64,000 nt of DNA, taken from the NCBI GenBank assembly GCA_963773315.1, contig CAVZAF010000007.1, positions 124,001 through 188,000 on the forward strand, given 5' to 3'. Below are positions 19,365-31,065 of the stretch, piece by piece (positions within the stretch are counted from its first letter, which is position 1; every line of letters begins with the position of its first letter). The position numbers and the translations under genes were made by a program. The notes beneath the pieces are model-generated. The model saw only the letters and a program-made list of their open reading frames with translations. It ran no database searches and had not been told where the DNA came from. Source of the DNA: DATKAS01 sp963773315 (GTDB taxonomy: Bacteria; Actinomycetota; Acidimicrobiia; Acidimicrobiales; DATKAS01).

Positions 19365-19777
19365 GAGCCGATCTGGATCGGCGGCGGCGTCACGAACGTC
19401 GTCGTCTTGGGAGGCGGAGGCGGGGGAGGCGGCGGCGGCACAGTCGTCGTCGGCCTTGGTCGCCGCCGCGTGGGCGCCGGCGCGGCCGCAGTGGTCAGAA
19501 CCGGAAGCTGCGCGGGCACCGGGGTCGTCTGCACGGCCCCTGGTGTGGTCGGGGTCGTCGGCGTCGTCGCGGTCGTGTCACCGCCAGAGGCGGGCACGGT
19601 CACCGTGGTGTCGCCGTTCGCGGCCGATGTCTCGGGCGCCACGACCGTCGTGCCGGTGTCGACGTTGGTCTTGTTGTCGTCACCCCCGCTGGTCGCCTTC
19701 ACCGAGAAGCCGACCACGAGTCCGAGCGCGACACCACCGGCGATCGAGCCCGTCAGCCACTTGCGGGGATAGCTCAC
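19361..19777 (-). CDS. Pro/Thr-rich membrane-anchored protein
   Basis: A 138-residue protein with one N-terminal hydrophobic segment (SIAGGVALGLVVGFSV, about residues 11-26) and an extracytoplasmic Thr/Pro-rich region ending in a run of ten prolines and PKTTTFVTPPPIQIGS. No folded domain can be seen; it resembles the disordered wall-spanning stalks common in actinobacteria. It starts with GTG overlapping the stop of the upstream glucosidase gene by 4 bases, so it is translated with that gene. Function unknown. Confidence 0.7.
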   Translation of the reverse strand: MSYPRKWLTGSIAGGVALGLVVGFSVKATSGGDDNKTNVDTGTTVVAPETSAANGDTTVTVPASGGDTTATTPTTPTTPGAVQTTPVPAQLPVLTTAAAPAPTRRRPRPTTTVPPPPPPPPPPKTTTFVTPPPIQIGS

Positions 19778-22401
19778 CGTCCGAAATTACTCGCTGACCG
19801 TGCCCGTCGAAGGATCATGTTGGCGACGAGGCCCGTCCATCCCGTTTGGTGCGACGCACCGAGCCCCTTGCCGTTGTCGCCGTGGAAGTACTCGTGGAAC
19901 AGCAAGTGATCGCGCCACGAGGCGTCGGTCTGCATCTTCTCGACGTCGCCGAAGCACGGACGGCGACCGCGCGAGTCGAGCAGGAACAGTGAGACGAGCC
20001 GATCTGTCAGCTCGTCCGCGACCGCGCCGAGGGTCACGTGGTTGCCCGAGCCGGTGGGCAGCTCGATCGTGAAGTCGTCGCCGAGGTACCGCTGATAGCG
20101 GCGGAGGCAGTCGACGAGCATGTAGTTCACGGGTATCCAGACCGGCCCGCGCCAATTCGAGTTGCCGCCGAACGACCCCGATTGCGACTCCGCGGGTTCG
20201 TAGTCGACCCGTGCCTCGACCCCCCCGATGGTCACCTCGAGGGGATGCTCGAGATGGAAGCGGCTGAGGCTGCGGATGCCGTGAGGCGACAGGAACTCGT
20301 GCTCGTCGAGCGTCGCTTCGAGGATGCGCCGGAGTCGGGTCGGCCCGACGATCGACAGCAGACGGCGCGACTCGCGCCCCGCGACCTGGGTGTGGGCGAT
20401 GACCTCGGCGTACTCGGGCTTGTTGCGCTCGAACCACGACATCCGGAACGCGAAGTCGGGAAGCCTCGAGCGAACCTCGTCCTCGAGGACCATCGCCGCA
20501 GTGATCGGGATCAGGCCGACCATCGAGCGGCACTTGAGAGGCAACGAGGTGCCGTCCGGAGTGCGCAGCACGTCGTAGTAGAAGCCGTCCTTCTCGTCCC
20601 AGAGGCCCTGGTCGTTCATCGCGGTCGCGATGTAGGTGAAGTGCTCGAAGAACTTCGTCGCGACGTCCTCGTAGGCGCGGTCGTGCATCGCGAGTGTGAT
20701 GGCGATCTCGAGCAGATCGAGGCAGTAGCGCGCCATCCAGGCCGAGCCGTCGCTCTGTTCGAGGATCTCGCCCGGCGGCATCGCGGCGGACCGGTCCATC
20801 GGCCCGACGTTGTCGAGACCGAGGAACCCGCCCTCGAAGACGTTGTTGCCGGCCTCATCCTGCTTGTTGACCCACCAGGTGAAGTTGATGAGCAGCTTGT
20901 GGAACACCCGCTTCAGGAAGCCGAAGTCGCGCTGCCCATCGATGCGGAACACCTGGAACGCGGCCCAGGCGTGCACCGGCGGATTGGCGTCGCTGAACGC
21001 CCACTCATACGCGGGCAGCTCGCCGTTCGGGTGTTGGTACCACTCGCGCAGAAGGAGGAGGAGCTGTCGCTTGGCGAAGTCGGCATCGACATGCGCCAGC
21101 GCGACGCAGTGGAACGCGAGGTCCCACGACGCGAACCACGGGTACTCCCATGTGTCGGGCATCGAGAGCACGTCGAGGCTGTCGAGGTGGCGCCAGTCCT
21201 TGTTGCGCCCGTTGAGCCGTTCGCGTGGTGGCCGCGGCATCGACGGGTCTCCGTCGAGCCAGCGCTCGACGTCGTAGTGGTAGAACTGCTTCGACCAGAG
21301 CATCCCCGCGAAGGCTTGCCGGAGCACCCGTGCTTCGTCCTCTGTCGCTCCCGCCGGCGTGATGCGCGCGTAGAACGCGTCGGCCTCGGCGCGCCGAGCG
21401 GTCATGATCTCGTCGAACGTGTCCTCTTCGCGGTTCGACGCGGGCCCGAGCTGGAAGCACACCTCCGCGCTGCCGCCGGCTTCCACAGTGACCCGATAGC
21501 GAGCAGCCACCTTGGTGCCGACGCGGTCGGGGTTGACGGTCGCGGTGCCGTGGACGATGTGGTCGTTGACACCATCTTTCGGGAATGGCGGCGACGGGAT
21601 CCCGAACAGTCGCTGTGCGTTCGTCTCGTTGTCGCAGAAAAGGAGGTCCGGATCGCCTTCGAGCTCGAGGACGTACCGACCCAGCTCGTGGTGCTCGGCG
21701 ATGACGTATCCGGCCTCGACAGAGATCGACGGCCTACGCGGGTCGATCCCCCACGCCCAGGTGTTGCGGAACCACAGGGTCGGCAGCACATCGATCGTCG
21801 CGGAGTCGGGCCCGGCGTTCGTGAGCGTCACCTTCACGTACACATGGTCGGGCGTCGCCTTCGCGAACTCGGCCTCGATCGCCCAGTAGCGATCGTCGGC
21901 GAACACCCCGGTGTCGATGAGCTCGTACTCCGGATCGAGCTTGGTGCGTCGTCCGTTCTCCGCGACCAGGTCGCCGTACGGGAACTCTGCCTGCGGGTAG
22001 TGGTACCTCCAGCGCAGGTACGAGTGCGTCGGCGTCGAGTCGACGAACCACCAGTACTCCTTCGCGTCCTCGGAGTGGTTCCCCTCGTTCCCCGTGAGCC
22101 CGAAGATGCGCTCCTTCAAGATCGGGTCGCGCCCGTTCCAGAACGCGAGCGCGAGGCAGAGCGTCTGACGGTCGTCGCACCAGCCGGCCAAGCCGTCCTC
22201 GTTCCAGCGGTAGGCGCGGGACCGAGCGTGGTCGTGAGGGAAGAACTCCCAGGCAGTGCCGTACGGGCTGTAGTCCTCCCTCACGGTGCCCCACGCCCGC
22301 TCCGCGAGGTACGGACCCCAGCGCTTCCAGGGCACCAGGCCGTGCTCGGCCTCTTGCAGACGAAGCCGCTCGGCGCCGCCCGTCGAACCGTCCGATGCCA
22401 T
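19774..22401 (-). CDS. GH63-like glucosidase (MGH1 type)
   Basis: An 875-residue cytoplasmic glycoside hydrolase of the GH63-like group, with an N-terminal beta-sandwich and a C-terminal (alpha/alpha)6 barrel. Typical stretches are SPYGTAWEFFPHDHARSRAYRW near the N-terminus (in part), WLLGFNT-like replaced by EYPWFASWDLAFHCV in the barrel, and GGNSNWRGPVWIPVNYMLVD near the C-terminus (in part). Relatives hydrolyse terminal alpha-glucosides. The ATG starting MASDGST is preferred over one 19 codons upstream. No signal peptide is present, so the substrate is probably an intracellular glucan or glucoside. It is divergent from the debranching enzyme gene, with 71 bases between. Confidence 0.88.
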   Translation of the reverse strand: MASDGSTGGAERLRLQEAEHGLVPWKRWGPYLAERAWGTVREDYSPYGTAWEFFPHDHARSRAYRWNEDGLAGWCDDRQTLCLALAFWNGRDPILKERIFGLTGNEGNHSEDAKEYWWFVDSTPTHSYLRWRYHYPQAEFPYGDLVAENGRRTKLDPEYELIDTGVFADDRYWAIEAEFAKATPDHVYVKVTLTNAGPDSATIDVLPTLWFRNTWAWGIDPRRPSISVEAGYVIAEHHELGRYVLELEGDPDLLFCDNETNAQRLFGIPSPPFPKDGVNDHIVHGTATVNPDRVGTKVAARYRVTVEAGGSAEVCFQLGPASNREEDTFDEIMTARRAEADAFYARITPAGATEDEARVLRQAFAGMLWSKQFYHYDVERWLDGDPSMPRPPRERLNGRNKDWRHLDSLDVLSMPDTWEYPWFASWDLAFHCVALAHVDADFAKRQLLLLLREWYQHPNGELPAYEWAFSDANPPVHAWAAFQVFRIDGQRDFGFLKRVFHKLLINFTWWVNKQDEAGNNVFEGGFLGLDNVGPMDRSAAMPPGEILEQSDGSAWMARYCLDLLEIAITLAMHDRAYEDVATKFFEHFTYIATAMNDQGLWDEKDGFYYDVLRTPDGTSLPLKCRSMVGLIPITAAMVLEDEVRSRLPDFAFRMSWFERNKPEYAEVIAHTQVAGRESRRLLSIVGPTRLRRILEATLDEHEFLSPHGIRSLSRFHLEHPLEVTIGGVEARVDYEPAESQSGSFGGNSNWRGPVWIPVNYMLVDCLRRYQRYLGDDFTIELPTGSGNHVTLGAVADELTDRLVSLFLLDSRGRRPCFGDVEKMQTDASWRDHLLFHEYFHGDNGKGLGASHQTGWTGLVANMILRRARSASNFGR

Positions 22402-22472
22402 GGCTCTGCTTCCTCGACGGCGCTTTCCCTTCGGCGCCTCGGGGGGCGATGATGGCACGAGGAGGACGCCCG

Positions 22473-24420
22473 ATGATCATCGAGTTCGGCCGACAGGTCT
22501 GTGGCTCTCTCGACGAGGCGGCGACCCGCGAGTGGCTGGTCACCGACGGGCTCGGCGGCTACGCGATGGGCACTGTCGCGGGGCTCCGCACGCGCCGCTA
22601 CCACGGGCTGCTCATGGTCGCCGGCAGCGCCGCCAACGGCACCGGCGATGCAGGAGTGAGCCGCCGCATGCTCGGGCTCGCCGCGCTCGACGCGACGCTC
22701 GTCGTCGGCGACCGTCACATCCGCCTCGCCACCGACGAATGGGCCGGTGGCGTGGTCGACCCGGCCGGCTACCGCGACATCGAGTCGTTCTCACTCGCTG
22801 ATGGCGTGCCGCGCTGGCGCTGGGTGATCGGGGACGTCGTGCTCGAGCGCGAGATCGCGATGATGCACGGTCGCCCCGCGGTCGCCGTGCGGCATCGACT
22901 CGTGCGTGCGTCGTCGCCCGTACGCATCGAGATCACGCCGCTGTGCACGTGGCGCGACGGACACAGCGATCGCCGTGCCGGAGCCGATCCCACGGTCGAG
23001 ACGACGTCGGATGGCTTCGTGTTCGAACACGCCTATCGACTGCGCGGTCCCGAGTGGGCGCCCGGCGGATCGTGGTACCGGGATGTGCGCGCGCGAGCGG
23101 AAGCCGAGCGCGGCCTCGCCGACACCGAGGACCTGTGGGCGGCGGGGACGTTCGTGACGACGCTCTCGCCCGGAGGCTGCGCCGACGTGGTCGCCTGGGC
23201 GGGCGATCTCAACCAGGCACCGCCGGGTGCCGCGGAGATCGTCACGAGTGCGCGAGCGCGCGCTGGCCGCATCGAGGCGACCACGCGCGCGAGCGACGAC
23301 GTCGACGCGATCCTCGCTCGCGCCGCAGATCAGTTCATCGTCTCGACAGCGACCGGGCCCTCGGTCGTCGCCGGCTACCCATGGTTCGGCGAGTGGTCGC
23401 GCGACACGATGACCTCGTACGAGGGGCTGTTCCTCGCGACGGGCCGTCACGAAGAAGGCCGCGACCTGCTGCTGCGGTCGGCGGCGACGCTGTCGGAAGG
23501 CATGCTCGCGAACACGGCCGATGCGGGTGGCCTCGAGTACAACACCGCGGACGGCACGCTCTGGTTCATCCACGCGGTCGGGCGGCACGTGGCGATCACC
23601 GGCGACCTCGACATCCTCGCGAAGCTGAACGGCTCGCTCGACGGGATCATCGACGCGCACTCGCACGGCACGCGGTTCGGCATCAAGGTCGACCCGAGCG
23701 ATGGCCTGCTCCAGCAGGGCGCGCCTGGATGGGCGCTCACGTGGATGGACGCGCGGGTCGACGGGCAACCCGTCACCCAACGCGCCGGCAAGGCCGTCGA
23801 GATCAACGCGCTCTGGATCAACGCGTTGGGCACGATCAGCGACCTGGGTCGGCGGCTCGGCCGTCACACGGGCCGCTGGCAGTCGCTCCACGACTTCGCC
23901 CGAGGGTCCTTCGTCAAGCGCTTCGCCCGGGGCGACCACTTGCTCGATGTCGTGGGCACCCTCGGCCCCGACGACGGCGCGATCCGGCCCAACCAGCTGC
24001 TCGCGATCTCGCTGCCCTATGGGCCGTTCAACTCGACCGTCACGGCCGAGAATCAGGTCGCCGAAGCCGTGGTGCGTCGGTGCCGCGCCGAGCTCGTCAC
24101 GTCACTCGGCCTCCGCTCGCTGTCTCCGAACGACCCCGCGTACATCGGGCAGCATCGCGGCGGTCCCAGCGGAACGCGACCACGCATACCACGAGGGCAC
24201 TGTCTGGCCGTGGCTGATCGGCCCGTTCGTCGACGCCGCGATCGCGACGGGCGACGCGTCCCCGTCGATCGACGGGCTCGTCGCGCACCTGGGCGAGTGG
24301 GGTCTCGGCTCGGTCTCCGAGACCGCGGACGGCGACGCGCCCCACGGCGCGACGGGCTGCCCGTTCCAGGCGTGGTCGGTGGCCGAGCTGGTACGAGCCC
24401 GGCGCGCGCTCAGGCGATAG
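22473..24420 (+). CDS. glycogen debranching enzyme (one frame break near 24165)
   Basis: A debranching-enzyme (amylo-alpha-1,6-glucosidase, archaeal/bacterial type) protein of about 648 residues once a frame break is repaired. The N-terminal domain (REWLVTDGLGGYAMGTVAGL; RTRRYHGLL) and the (alpha/alpha)6 barrel (VAGYPWFGEWSRDTM; GLEYNTADGTLWFI) read in one frame up to DPAYIGQHRGGP. The end (ERDHAYHEGTVWPWLIGPF to the stop) is one frame over. Removing one base at 24165-24169 joins them exactly. The total of 1948 bases is a multiple of three plus one, as expected for a single insertion. The ATG has a GGAGG site 7 bases upstream. The 3' end overlaps the convergent glucokinase gene by 11 bases. 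Confidence 0.88.
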
Positions 24421-25150
24421 CGGTGAGCGCGGCGCCGACGATGCCCGCTTCGTTCTGAAGCTCCGCGGCGACGACCTCACAGCGCGGGGTGAGCAGGGGG
24501 ATGAACTTCTCGCCTTTCTTGCTCACGCCGCCGCCAATGATGATCAGGTCGGGCCACAGCACCGCCTCGAGGTGGTCGAGGTACTCGTCGACCCGCTTCG
24601 CGAACTGCTTCCAGTCGAGCTTCTTGGCCTCGCGGACGCTGTCGGCCGCCCGGCGTTCGGCGTCTTTGCCTCGCAGCTCCATGTGGCCGAGCTCGGTGTT
24701 CGGGAGCAACACGCCGTTGTGGAACACGGCGGTGCCGATGCCGGTGCCAAGGGTCACGATGATCACGACACCCTGACGGCCGGCACCTGCCCCGAACTTC
24801 ATCTCGGCCACACCCGCGCAGTCGGCATCGTTGGTGACAGTGAACGTGCATCCGGTCGCATCTTCGAAGAGCACCCTGGCGTTGGTGCCGATCCACGACT
24901 TGTCGACGTTCGACGCGGTCTCGATGGCCCCGTGCTTGACGACTGCGGGGAACGTGCATCCGACCGTGCCCTTGTAGTCGAAGTGCTTCACGACCTCCGC
25001 GACGATCTCGGAGACCGCCTTCGGCGTCGCGGGCTTCGGAGTGAGCAGCCTGAAGCGACCTGTGGTGAGCTCGCCTGTCTCGACGTTCACCGGGGCACCC
25101 TTGATGCCCGTGCCGCCTATGTCGATGCCGAGCTTGACGTCGTTGTCCAT
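24410..25150 (-). CDS. ppgK: polyphosphate glucokinase (ROK family)
   Basis: A 246-residue ROK-fold kinase that phosphorylates glucose using polyphosphate or ATP, an enzyme characteristic of actinobacteria. The phosphate-binding motif DIGGTGIKG is at residues 9-17. The actinobacterial hallmark TPKPATPKAV follows near 37-46. Next come VTNDADCAGVAEMKFG (catalytic Asp), VVIIVTLGTGIGTAVF and ELGHMELRGKDAE. The ATG beginning MDNDVKLG is preferred because the upstream in-frame sequence does not fit the family. It is the last gene of a six-gene minus-strand operon of sugar and PLP enzymes. Confidence 0.93.
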   Translation of the reverse strand: MDNDVKLGIDIGGTGIKGAPVNVETGELTTGRFRLLTPKPATPKAVSEIVAEVVKHFDYKGTVGCTFPAVVKHGAIETASNVDKSWIGTNARVLFEDATGCTFTVTNDADCAGVAEMKFGAGAGRQGVVIIVTLGTGIGTAVFHNGVLLPNTELGHMELRGKDAERRAADSVREAKKLDWKQFAKRVDEYLDHLEAVLWPDLIIIGGGVSKKGEKFIPLLTPRCEVVAAELQNEAGIVGAALTAIA

Positions 25151-25167
25151 CGCCGCAGCGTAGGTGG

Positions 25168-26014
25168 TCACGGTCGACCCGCGCCCCGGACGTCGACGCG
25201 CACCGTCTCGACTCGGCCAGGCGGCTCCGCGACGAGACGATCGACGTTGCCGGTGAGCTGACCGGTGATGAGATGCAACGTCCGCCCATCGGGGCCGCCG
25301 AGCATGCACGCGAAGCAGCCCTGCGAGGTCGGGATGCGATCGGTGACCTCTCCCCCTTCGACGACACGGACGCACTGGGAGTTCGTCGGATCCGCGACCC
25401 AGATGCCGCCGGCCTCGTCGAGGCAGATGCCGTCGGGCGTCACGTCGCCGAGCTCGGCCCACACGCGGCGGTTCGCGAGCGTGCCGTCGGAGGCGACGTC
25501 GAACGCGGTGAGCCGGCGCCCCATCGTCTCGCCGAGGATCAGCGTGGAGTCATCGGGGGTGATGACAGTGCCGTTCGGGGAACGCGAGCTCCGTGGCAGC
25601 GGCTGTGACTTCGCCATCGGGGCTCACGAGCGCGAGCGTGGCCAGCTGGAGCGCAGCGCCACCCGCGAAGTCGTAGCCGAAGTTGCCCACGTAGGCGCGG
25701 CCGTGCTGGTCGACGACCATGTCGTTGCAGTCTCCGGTCGCGATGCCACCGAGATCGGCGTGCACCACGAGACCGCTCGCATCGAGTCGCATCAGCTTGC
25801 GGTCGGTCATCGAGACGACGAGCAGCCGGCCGTCGGGAAGCCACCCGAGGCCCGATGGCCGATTGGGCACCTCGACGATCGTCTCGCCCTCGCCGGCGTC
25901 GTCGATGGCGAGCACGCGGTGGGTGTGGAAGTCGGACACCCAGAGGCGTCCGTCGTGCCAGCGGGGCCCTTCGCCGAACGACAAGCCCTCGAAAAGGATC
26001 TGGGTTTCCGTCAT
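25168..26014 (-). CDS. SMP-30/gluconolactonase family protein (one frame break near 25578)
   Basis: A beta-propeller lactonase-like protein of about 281 residues after repair of one frame break. The N-terminal half (LFEGLSFGEGPRWHDGRLWV with the metal-ligand Glu; GDCNDMVVD with the ligand Asn) and the C-terminal half (TVITPDDSTLILGET; TPDGICLDEAGGIWVADP with the ligand Asp) are in different frames that meet in the G run 25577-25580. Deleting one base restores AFPNGTVITP. The family hydrolyses sugar lactones. The ATG overlaps the stop of the upstream PLP-enzyme gene by 4 bases (ATGA). In this operon a gluconolactone-type role is plausible but not proven. Confidence 0.82.
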
Positions 26015-27212
26015 CCGGTGAACAGTACGGCTGCGGTGTCGTTCGGGTTGATGGCGCCCGCGCGCCGCAAGGCCTCGAGCCCGGCGAGCCCCGCCGTCCC
26101 TGTCGTGCTCGCCTCGATGCCCGTCGCCGCTCGAGCCCGTTCGTTCGCCGCACGCAGCTCGCCCTCGGTGACGGTGATCGCGGTGCCACCTGTGCGCTCG
26201 AGCGCGTCGAGGACCGCAGCCCAGTCGTAGGCCTCGTCGTCGAGGATGCCGGTCGCGACGCTGGTTCCCGGCGGCTCCCACGGCCACATCACGTCGTGTC
26301 GGTGGTGTCGAGCATCGGGACGCCGGTGCTGCCACGCCCGCACCATCGGCGCGTGCACCTCGGCTTGCACGACGTGGATCGTCGGCATCGATGCGATGGC
26401 GCCGAGCGCGACCGCGTCGGCCAGCCCTTGCGCGACGCTCGACGCGAGCGCGCCGCCTCCGACCTGCACGACGAGGTGGTCCAGCGGAGCTCCCGCATCG
26501 GCGAGCTCGTAGCCGAGCGTGCGCCCGCCGTCGATGGTGAGGCCGTTGTCGGGACCTTGACAGGAGAAGGGGATCGCGCCCGCGGCTACGGCCTCGCGCA
26601 GCCGGAACACACAGGGGTCGCCCGGAGGGTCGTCGTCGCCGCGAAGGCACACCTCGATCTGCGCATCGAGCTCGCGCAGACGCGCGACCACCGAGTCGTC
26701 CGCCCATGTCGGCACGAACACGCGCAGCGGACGTCTCAACGCGCGTGCGATGACCGCGGCGGCCAGCGCGGCGTTGCCGCAGCTCGCGACGGCGAGCTCA
26801 CGCGACCGCTCGATCCCGACAACCTCGAGCCAGATCGCGATGCCCATGAGGTGGCGTCCTTTGTGGGAGCCGCCTGGAGTGGCGGTCTCGTCCTTCACCC
26901 ACGCGCCGAGATCGTCGTTGCGATCGAACGAAGTGGTCACGAAGCCGCGGCCGGCGACGCCTGCGACTGCGTCGTCGAGCCGCTCTATGACGTCGACGAG
27001 CTGAGAGTCGTCGCTCGCCCGGTCGTACGCGGAGAGCAGGGTGCGGTAGCGCAGGAAGGGGTTGCGCTCGCCGCTCGCCGGCCACAGCGCTCCGGCAGGG
27101 AGCCGGCGGACGAGCACGTGATCGACGTCATCATCGGCCCGACCCGACCGTGGACACCGAAACGGCGTGTCGGAGCGAGGGGATGCGGGCCAGCCACAGC
27201 CCGCGCACGAGA

Positions 27213-27216
<4 letters not shown>
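26011..27216 (-). CDS. threonine-synthase-like PLP enzyme
   Basis: A 401-residue fold-type II PLP enzyme. It begins with a Cys pair (CAGC, residues 4-7) and CP at 21-22, like the small zinc-ribbon lead of some threonine synthases. The PLP lysine is K119 in WVKDETATPGGSHKGRHLMG (given in part). The substrate loop is ASCGNAALAAA and the phosphate-binding glycines are in VVQVGGGALASS. The reaction is probably a beta- or gamma-elimination/replacement on an amino acid; which one is unknown. The GTG start overlaps the stop of the preceding PLP gene by 4 bases. Being paired with a second, unlike PLP enzyme suggests a shared pathway. Confidence 0.82.
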
Positions 27217-28693
<1,477 letters not shown>

Positions 28694-28697
<4 letters not shown>

Positions 28698-29368
28698 AGA
28701 TCTTTGGCGGCGAGCTCGTCGATCAACAGGGTCGCATCGTCGCGGACATGCGACGCCGGAATGCTCGGGTCGCGCGCGACAAGACGCTTCACCATCTCGC
28801 GCTTTCCGTCTCCGGCGGCGAGGAACATCACGTCGCGGGCCCTGTTCACCGCGGGCACGGTGAGCGTCATCCGCACCCGGCCTCGGTAGGGCTGTGTGAT
28901 CGAGACGTCGAGGTCACGCACGTGGATGACGGGATCGCCGGGCGGCCACGACGCGGTGTGCCCGTCGTCGCCCAGACCGAGGTGCACGACGTCGAGCACG
29001 CCGTCGCCAGTGACCTTCTCGATCTCCTCCGCATAGCGCAGGCTCGCCGCGACGAGGTCGCTCGCGGTCACATCCATGAGATGGGGTACGACGGGCACGA
29101 GGTCGAGGAGGTTCGCCTTCAGGTCGCCGAGGTTGCGATCGGGATCGGCATCGGGCGCCACTCGCTCGTCGACCTGGAACACGTGGATCTGACTCCAGGG
29201 CAGATCGAGCGCCGCGAACGCCGCGAACATCGCGGCGGGCGTCGATCCGCCACTGACCGCGAGCGTGAAACGCCCTCGCTCGGCGATCGCCGGCTCGGCC
29301 CGCGCCGCGATCCAGCCTGCCGACGCGGTGGGCAGCTCTTTCGGGGCGAAGGTCTCGACATCCATCAC
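28694..29368 (-). CDS. pgl: 6-phosphogluconolactonase
   Basis: A 224-residue PGL of the DevB/NagB-like type, hydrolysing 6-phosphogluconolactone in the oxidative pentose phosphate pathway. Visible marks are FTLAVSGGSTPAAMFAAF (about residues 34-51), HVFQVDERVAP (about 72-82), the catalytic-region LGLGDDGHTASWPPGD (about 141-156) and MTLTVPAVNRARDVMF. Either GTG (29368, overlapping the upstream stop as GTGA) or the ATG one codon later can start it. No zwf or gnd gene is nearby; the other local glucose enzyme is polyphosphate glucokinase, four genes downstream. Confidence 0.92.
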
Positions 29369-29979
29369 TCACCATCTCCCATCGAGGGGAGCGCACCCGC
29401 GACCGAGTCGCAGATGTCGTTCCACCGTTGGAACACCCGGTTCTCCCGCTCGAACCCCAGCACGGAGAGCGTCGCGGGCGACAAGGCGAAGAGTCTGCCC
29501 GCCGTGGGCTCAAGGTCGAGCCACCTTGCGCCGAGGACTCTCAGGAGATGCCCATGGGCGAAGAGCAAGACGTCCCCAGGTGCGGCCAACGCGCGCGCGA
29601 TCACCTCGTCGGCGCGCGCCCCTACCTCGCTGGCGGTCTCGCCCCCTGGGACGCCGTCTGCCCAGAGCGTCCATCCCGGACGGTCGACCCTGATGTCGAC
29701 GGTGCGCCTGCCCTCGTAGTCGCCGTAGTCCCACTCGAGAAGGTCGTCGGTGGTCTCGGACTGCTCACCGAACCCGGCGAGCCGGCACGTCTCGGCTGCG
29801 CGCGAGAGCGGGCTGGTGAGCACGAGAGCGAACTCGCGGCCGATCAGGCGGCGACCGGCGAGCTCCGCCTGTGCGCGGCCCTCATCGGTGAGAGGGATGT
29901 CGGTGCGGCCCGTGTGACGCCCGAGCTTGGCCCACTCGGTCTCACCATGACGAACGAGAACGACCTCGTTGGAGGGCAT
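29365..29979 (-). CDS. histidine phosphatase family protein (phosphoglycerate-mutase-like)
   Basis: A 204-residue histidine phosphatase. The catalytic RHGETEW lies at about residues 10-16, the Arg of LTSPLSRAAETCRLAG is near 63, and the second His is in LLFAHGHLLRVLGARW. The short size and lack of mutase insertions suggest a broad-specificity phosphatase acting on a phosphorylated sugar or similar compound, not glycolytic phosphoglycerate mutase. The ATG (MPSNEVVLVRHGE) is chosen by closeness to the RHG motif. It is the first gene of the six-gene operon and overlaps pgl by 4 bases. A 16-bp palindrome lies 23 bases upstream. Confidence 0.87.
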   Translation of the reverse strand: MPSNEVVLVRHGETEWAKLGRHTGRTDIPLTDEGRAQAELAGRRLIGREFALVLTSPLSRAAETCRLAGFGEQSETTDDLLEWDYGDYEGRRTVDIRVDRPGWTLWADGVPGGETASEVGARADEVIARALAAPGDVLLFAHGHLLRVLGARWLDLEPTAGRLFALSPATLSVLGFERENRVFQRWNDICDSVAGALPSMGDGE

Positions 29980-30002
29980 GCCCCGAGCCTGCCACGCGCG
30001 CA

Positions 30003-30018
30003 GGGAAGACTTCTTCCC
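30003..30018. promoter_or_regulatory. 16-bp palindrome between divergent genes
   Basis: GGGAAGA (30003-30009) and TCTTCCC (30012-30018) are perfect complements around a 2-base centre. The site lies between the histidine phosphatase operon (start 29979) and the Thr-rich surface protein (start 30039), where it could act on both. Operator function is inferred from position and symmetry only. Confidence 0.4.
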
Positions 30019-30038
30019 ATGAGTCGAAGACTGCTCCC

Positions 30039-31034
30039 ATGCGCATGAAGCGCGCGGTCGCGGCAGTCGCCGCCGTGATGGTCGTGGCGCTGTCCGCCGC
30101 CCCCGCCCTCGCGGCCACCGCGCCTCCACCGCCGGGACCTCTCAACGTCAATCCGAGCGAGGGCCTTGCGGGATCGTCCTTCACGGCGTCGCAAGACGTC
30201 TCGCCCGACAGGTTCTGTCCCGTTTGGTCGGTCACGTTCTTCGGCGTCCCGGAGGGCGTCGACGACGCAACTTCTCCGCATCAACACGAAGCGTGAGCGC
30301 CCAGGTACCGCTGAACGCTCCTCCAGGCAGCTACGACGTCCTGTCGTTCTGCGGCGATGCCAGCGACAGGACGGCAACGACAGGTCGGAGCCGCCAAGTT
30401 CCTCGTCATCTCACCCACGACCACAACCGCGACGACGACTACGACGACGTCGACGACTACCACCACGATCGCGACCACGACGACCGCTCCTCCGACGACC
30501 ACGACCACCGTGAAGCCGACGACCACGACGGCGAAGGCCACCACGACGACCGCCAAGGGCACGACGACCACCGCCAAGGCGACCACGACGACCACGACGA
30601 TCGCCACGACCACGACGGCGGCGACCACCACGACGACCACGCTGCCGCCGAGCACAACGGCGCCGACGACGACGCTGGCCGAGGTGCGCGACCTGGTGCT
30701 CGACAAGCCGTCGGTGACGCCAGGCGGCGACGTCACCGCGACCGGCAAGGGGTGCGACCCCGGCGCGACCGTCACCCTCGAGATCGACGGCAAGCAAGTC
30801 GGCGAGACGACCGCGAAGTCCGACGGCACCTTCTCGACCCCGATCGACGTGCCCGATGTCGATCCGGGCCGGCTCGAGGTCGTCGCGCACTGCGGCCCGG
30901 TCATCACGACGCAGCTCGACGTCGTGCTGGCATCGACGGTGAGCAACAACTCGTCGATGCTCGTCCTCGCGTTCTTCGTGATCGTGCTCGCCGCGCTGCT
31001 CTGGTACGGCTGGCAGGCCCGGCGAGGCCTCTGA
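30039..31034 (+). CDS. secreted Thr-rich stalk protein with Ig-like domains (two frame breaks)
   Basis: An exported surface protein of about 331 residues after repair. A signal peptide (MRMKRAVAAVAAVMVVALSA; cleavage after ALA near residue 26) leads to an Ig-like module (LNVNPSEGLAGSSFTASQDV), then a Thr/Ala/Lys low-complexity stalk, a second Ig-like module (VTPGGDVTATGKGCDPGATV) and a C-terminal membrane helix (SMLVLAFFVIVLAALLWYGW) with RRG after it. The first module is split over two frames: a base seems missing near 30253-30280 and one extra near 30370-30392, so the total length stays a multiple of three. It probably spans the cell wall. No enzymatic motif is seen. Confidence 0.7.
30410..30675. 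repeat. ACC/ACG low-complexity tract coding the Thr-rich stalk
   Basis: Simple-sequence DNA made almost wholly of ACC, ACG and ACA triplets with scattered GCG, AAG and CCG. It encodes blocks such as TTTTAKATTTTAKGTTTTAKA in the stalk protein. Such tracts change length by slippage and are error-prone in assemblies. Confidence 0.85.
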
Positions 31035-31065
31035 CCGCATCAGTCCGGCCGGGTACAGTTCGGTC

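Noticed and set aside
20038..22452. An 804-codon open frame opposite the GH63-like glucosidase
   Set aside because: It is a mirror of codon bias in high-GC DNA; its product is Arg/Val/Glu-rich with no domain, while the minus-strand protein has clear family motifs.
22473..24420. Programmed +1 frameshift in the debranching enzyme
   Set aside because: No slippery site or stimulatory structure is evident, and eight similar breaks elsewhere make sequencing error the simpler cause.
30410..30675. A Val-rich membrane protein read from the minus strand
   Set aside because: It is the complement of the ACC/ACG Thr-stalk tract; the plus-strand protein has a signal peptide, domains and a C-terminal helix.
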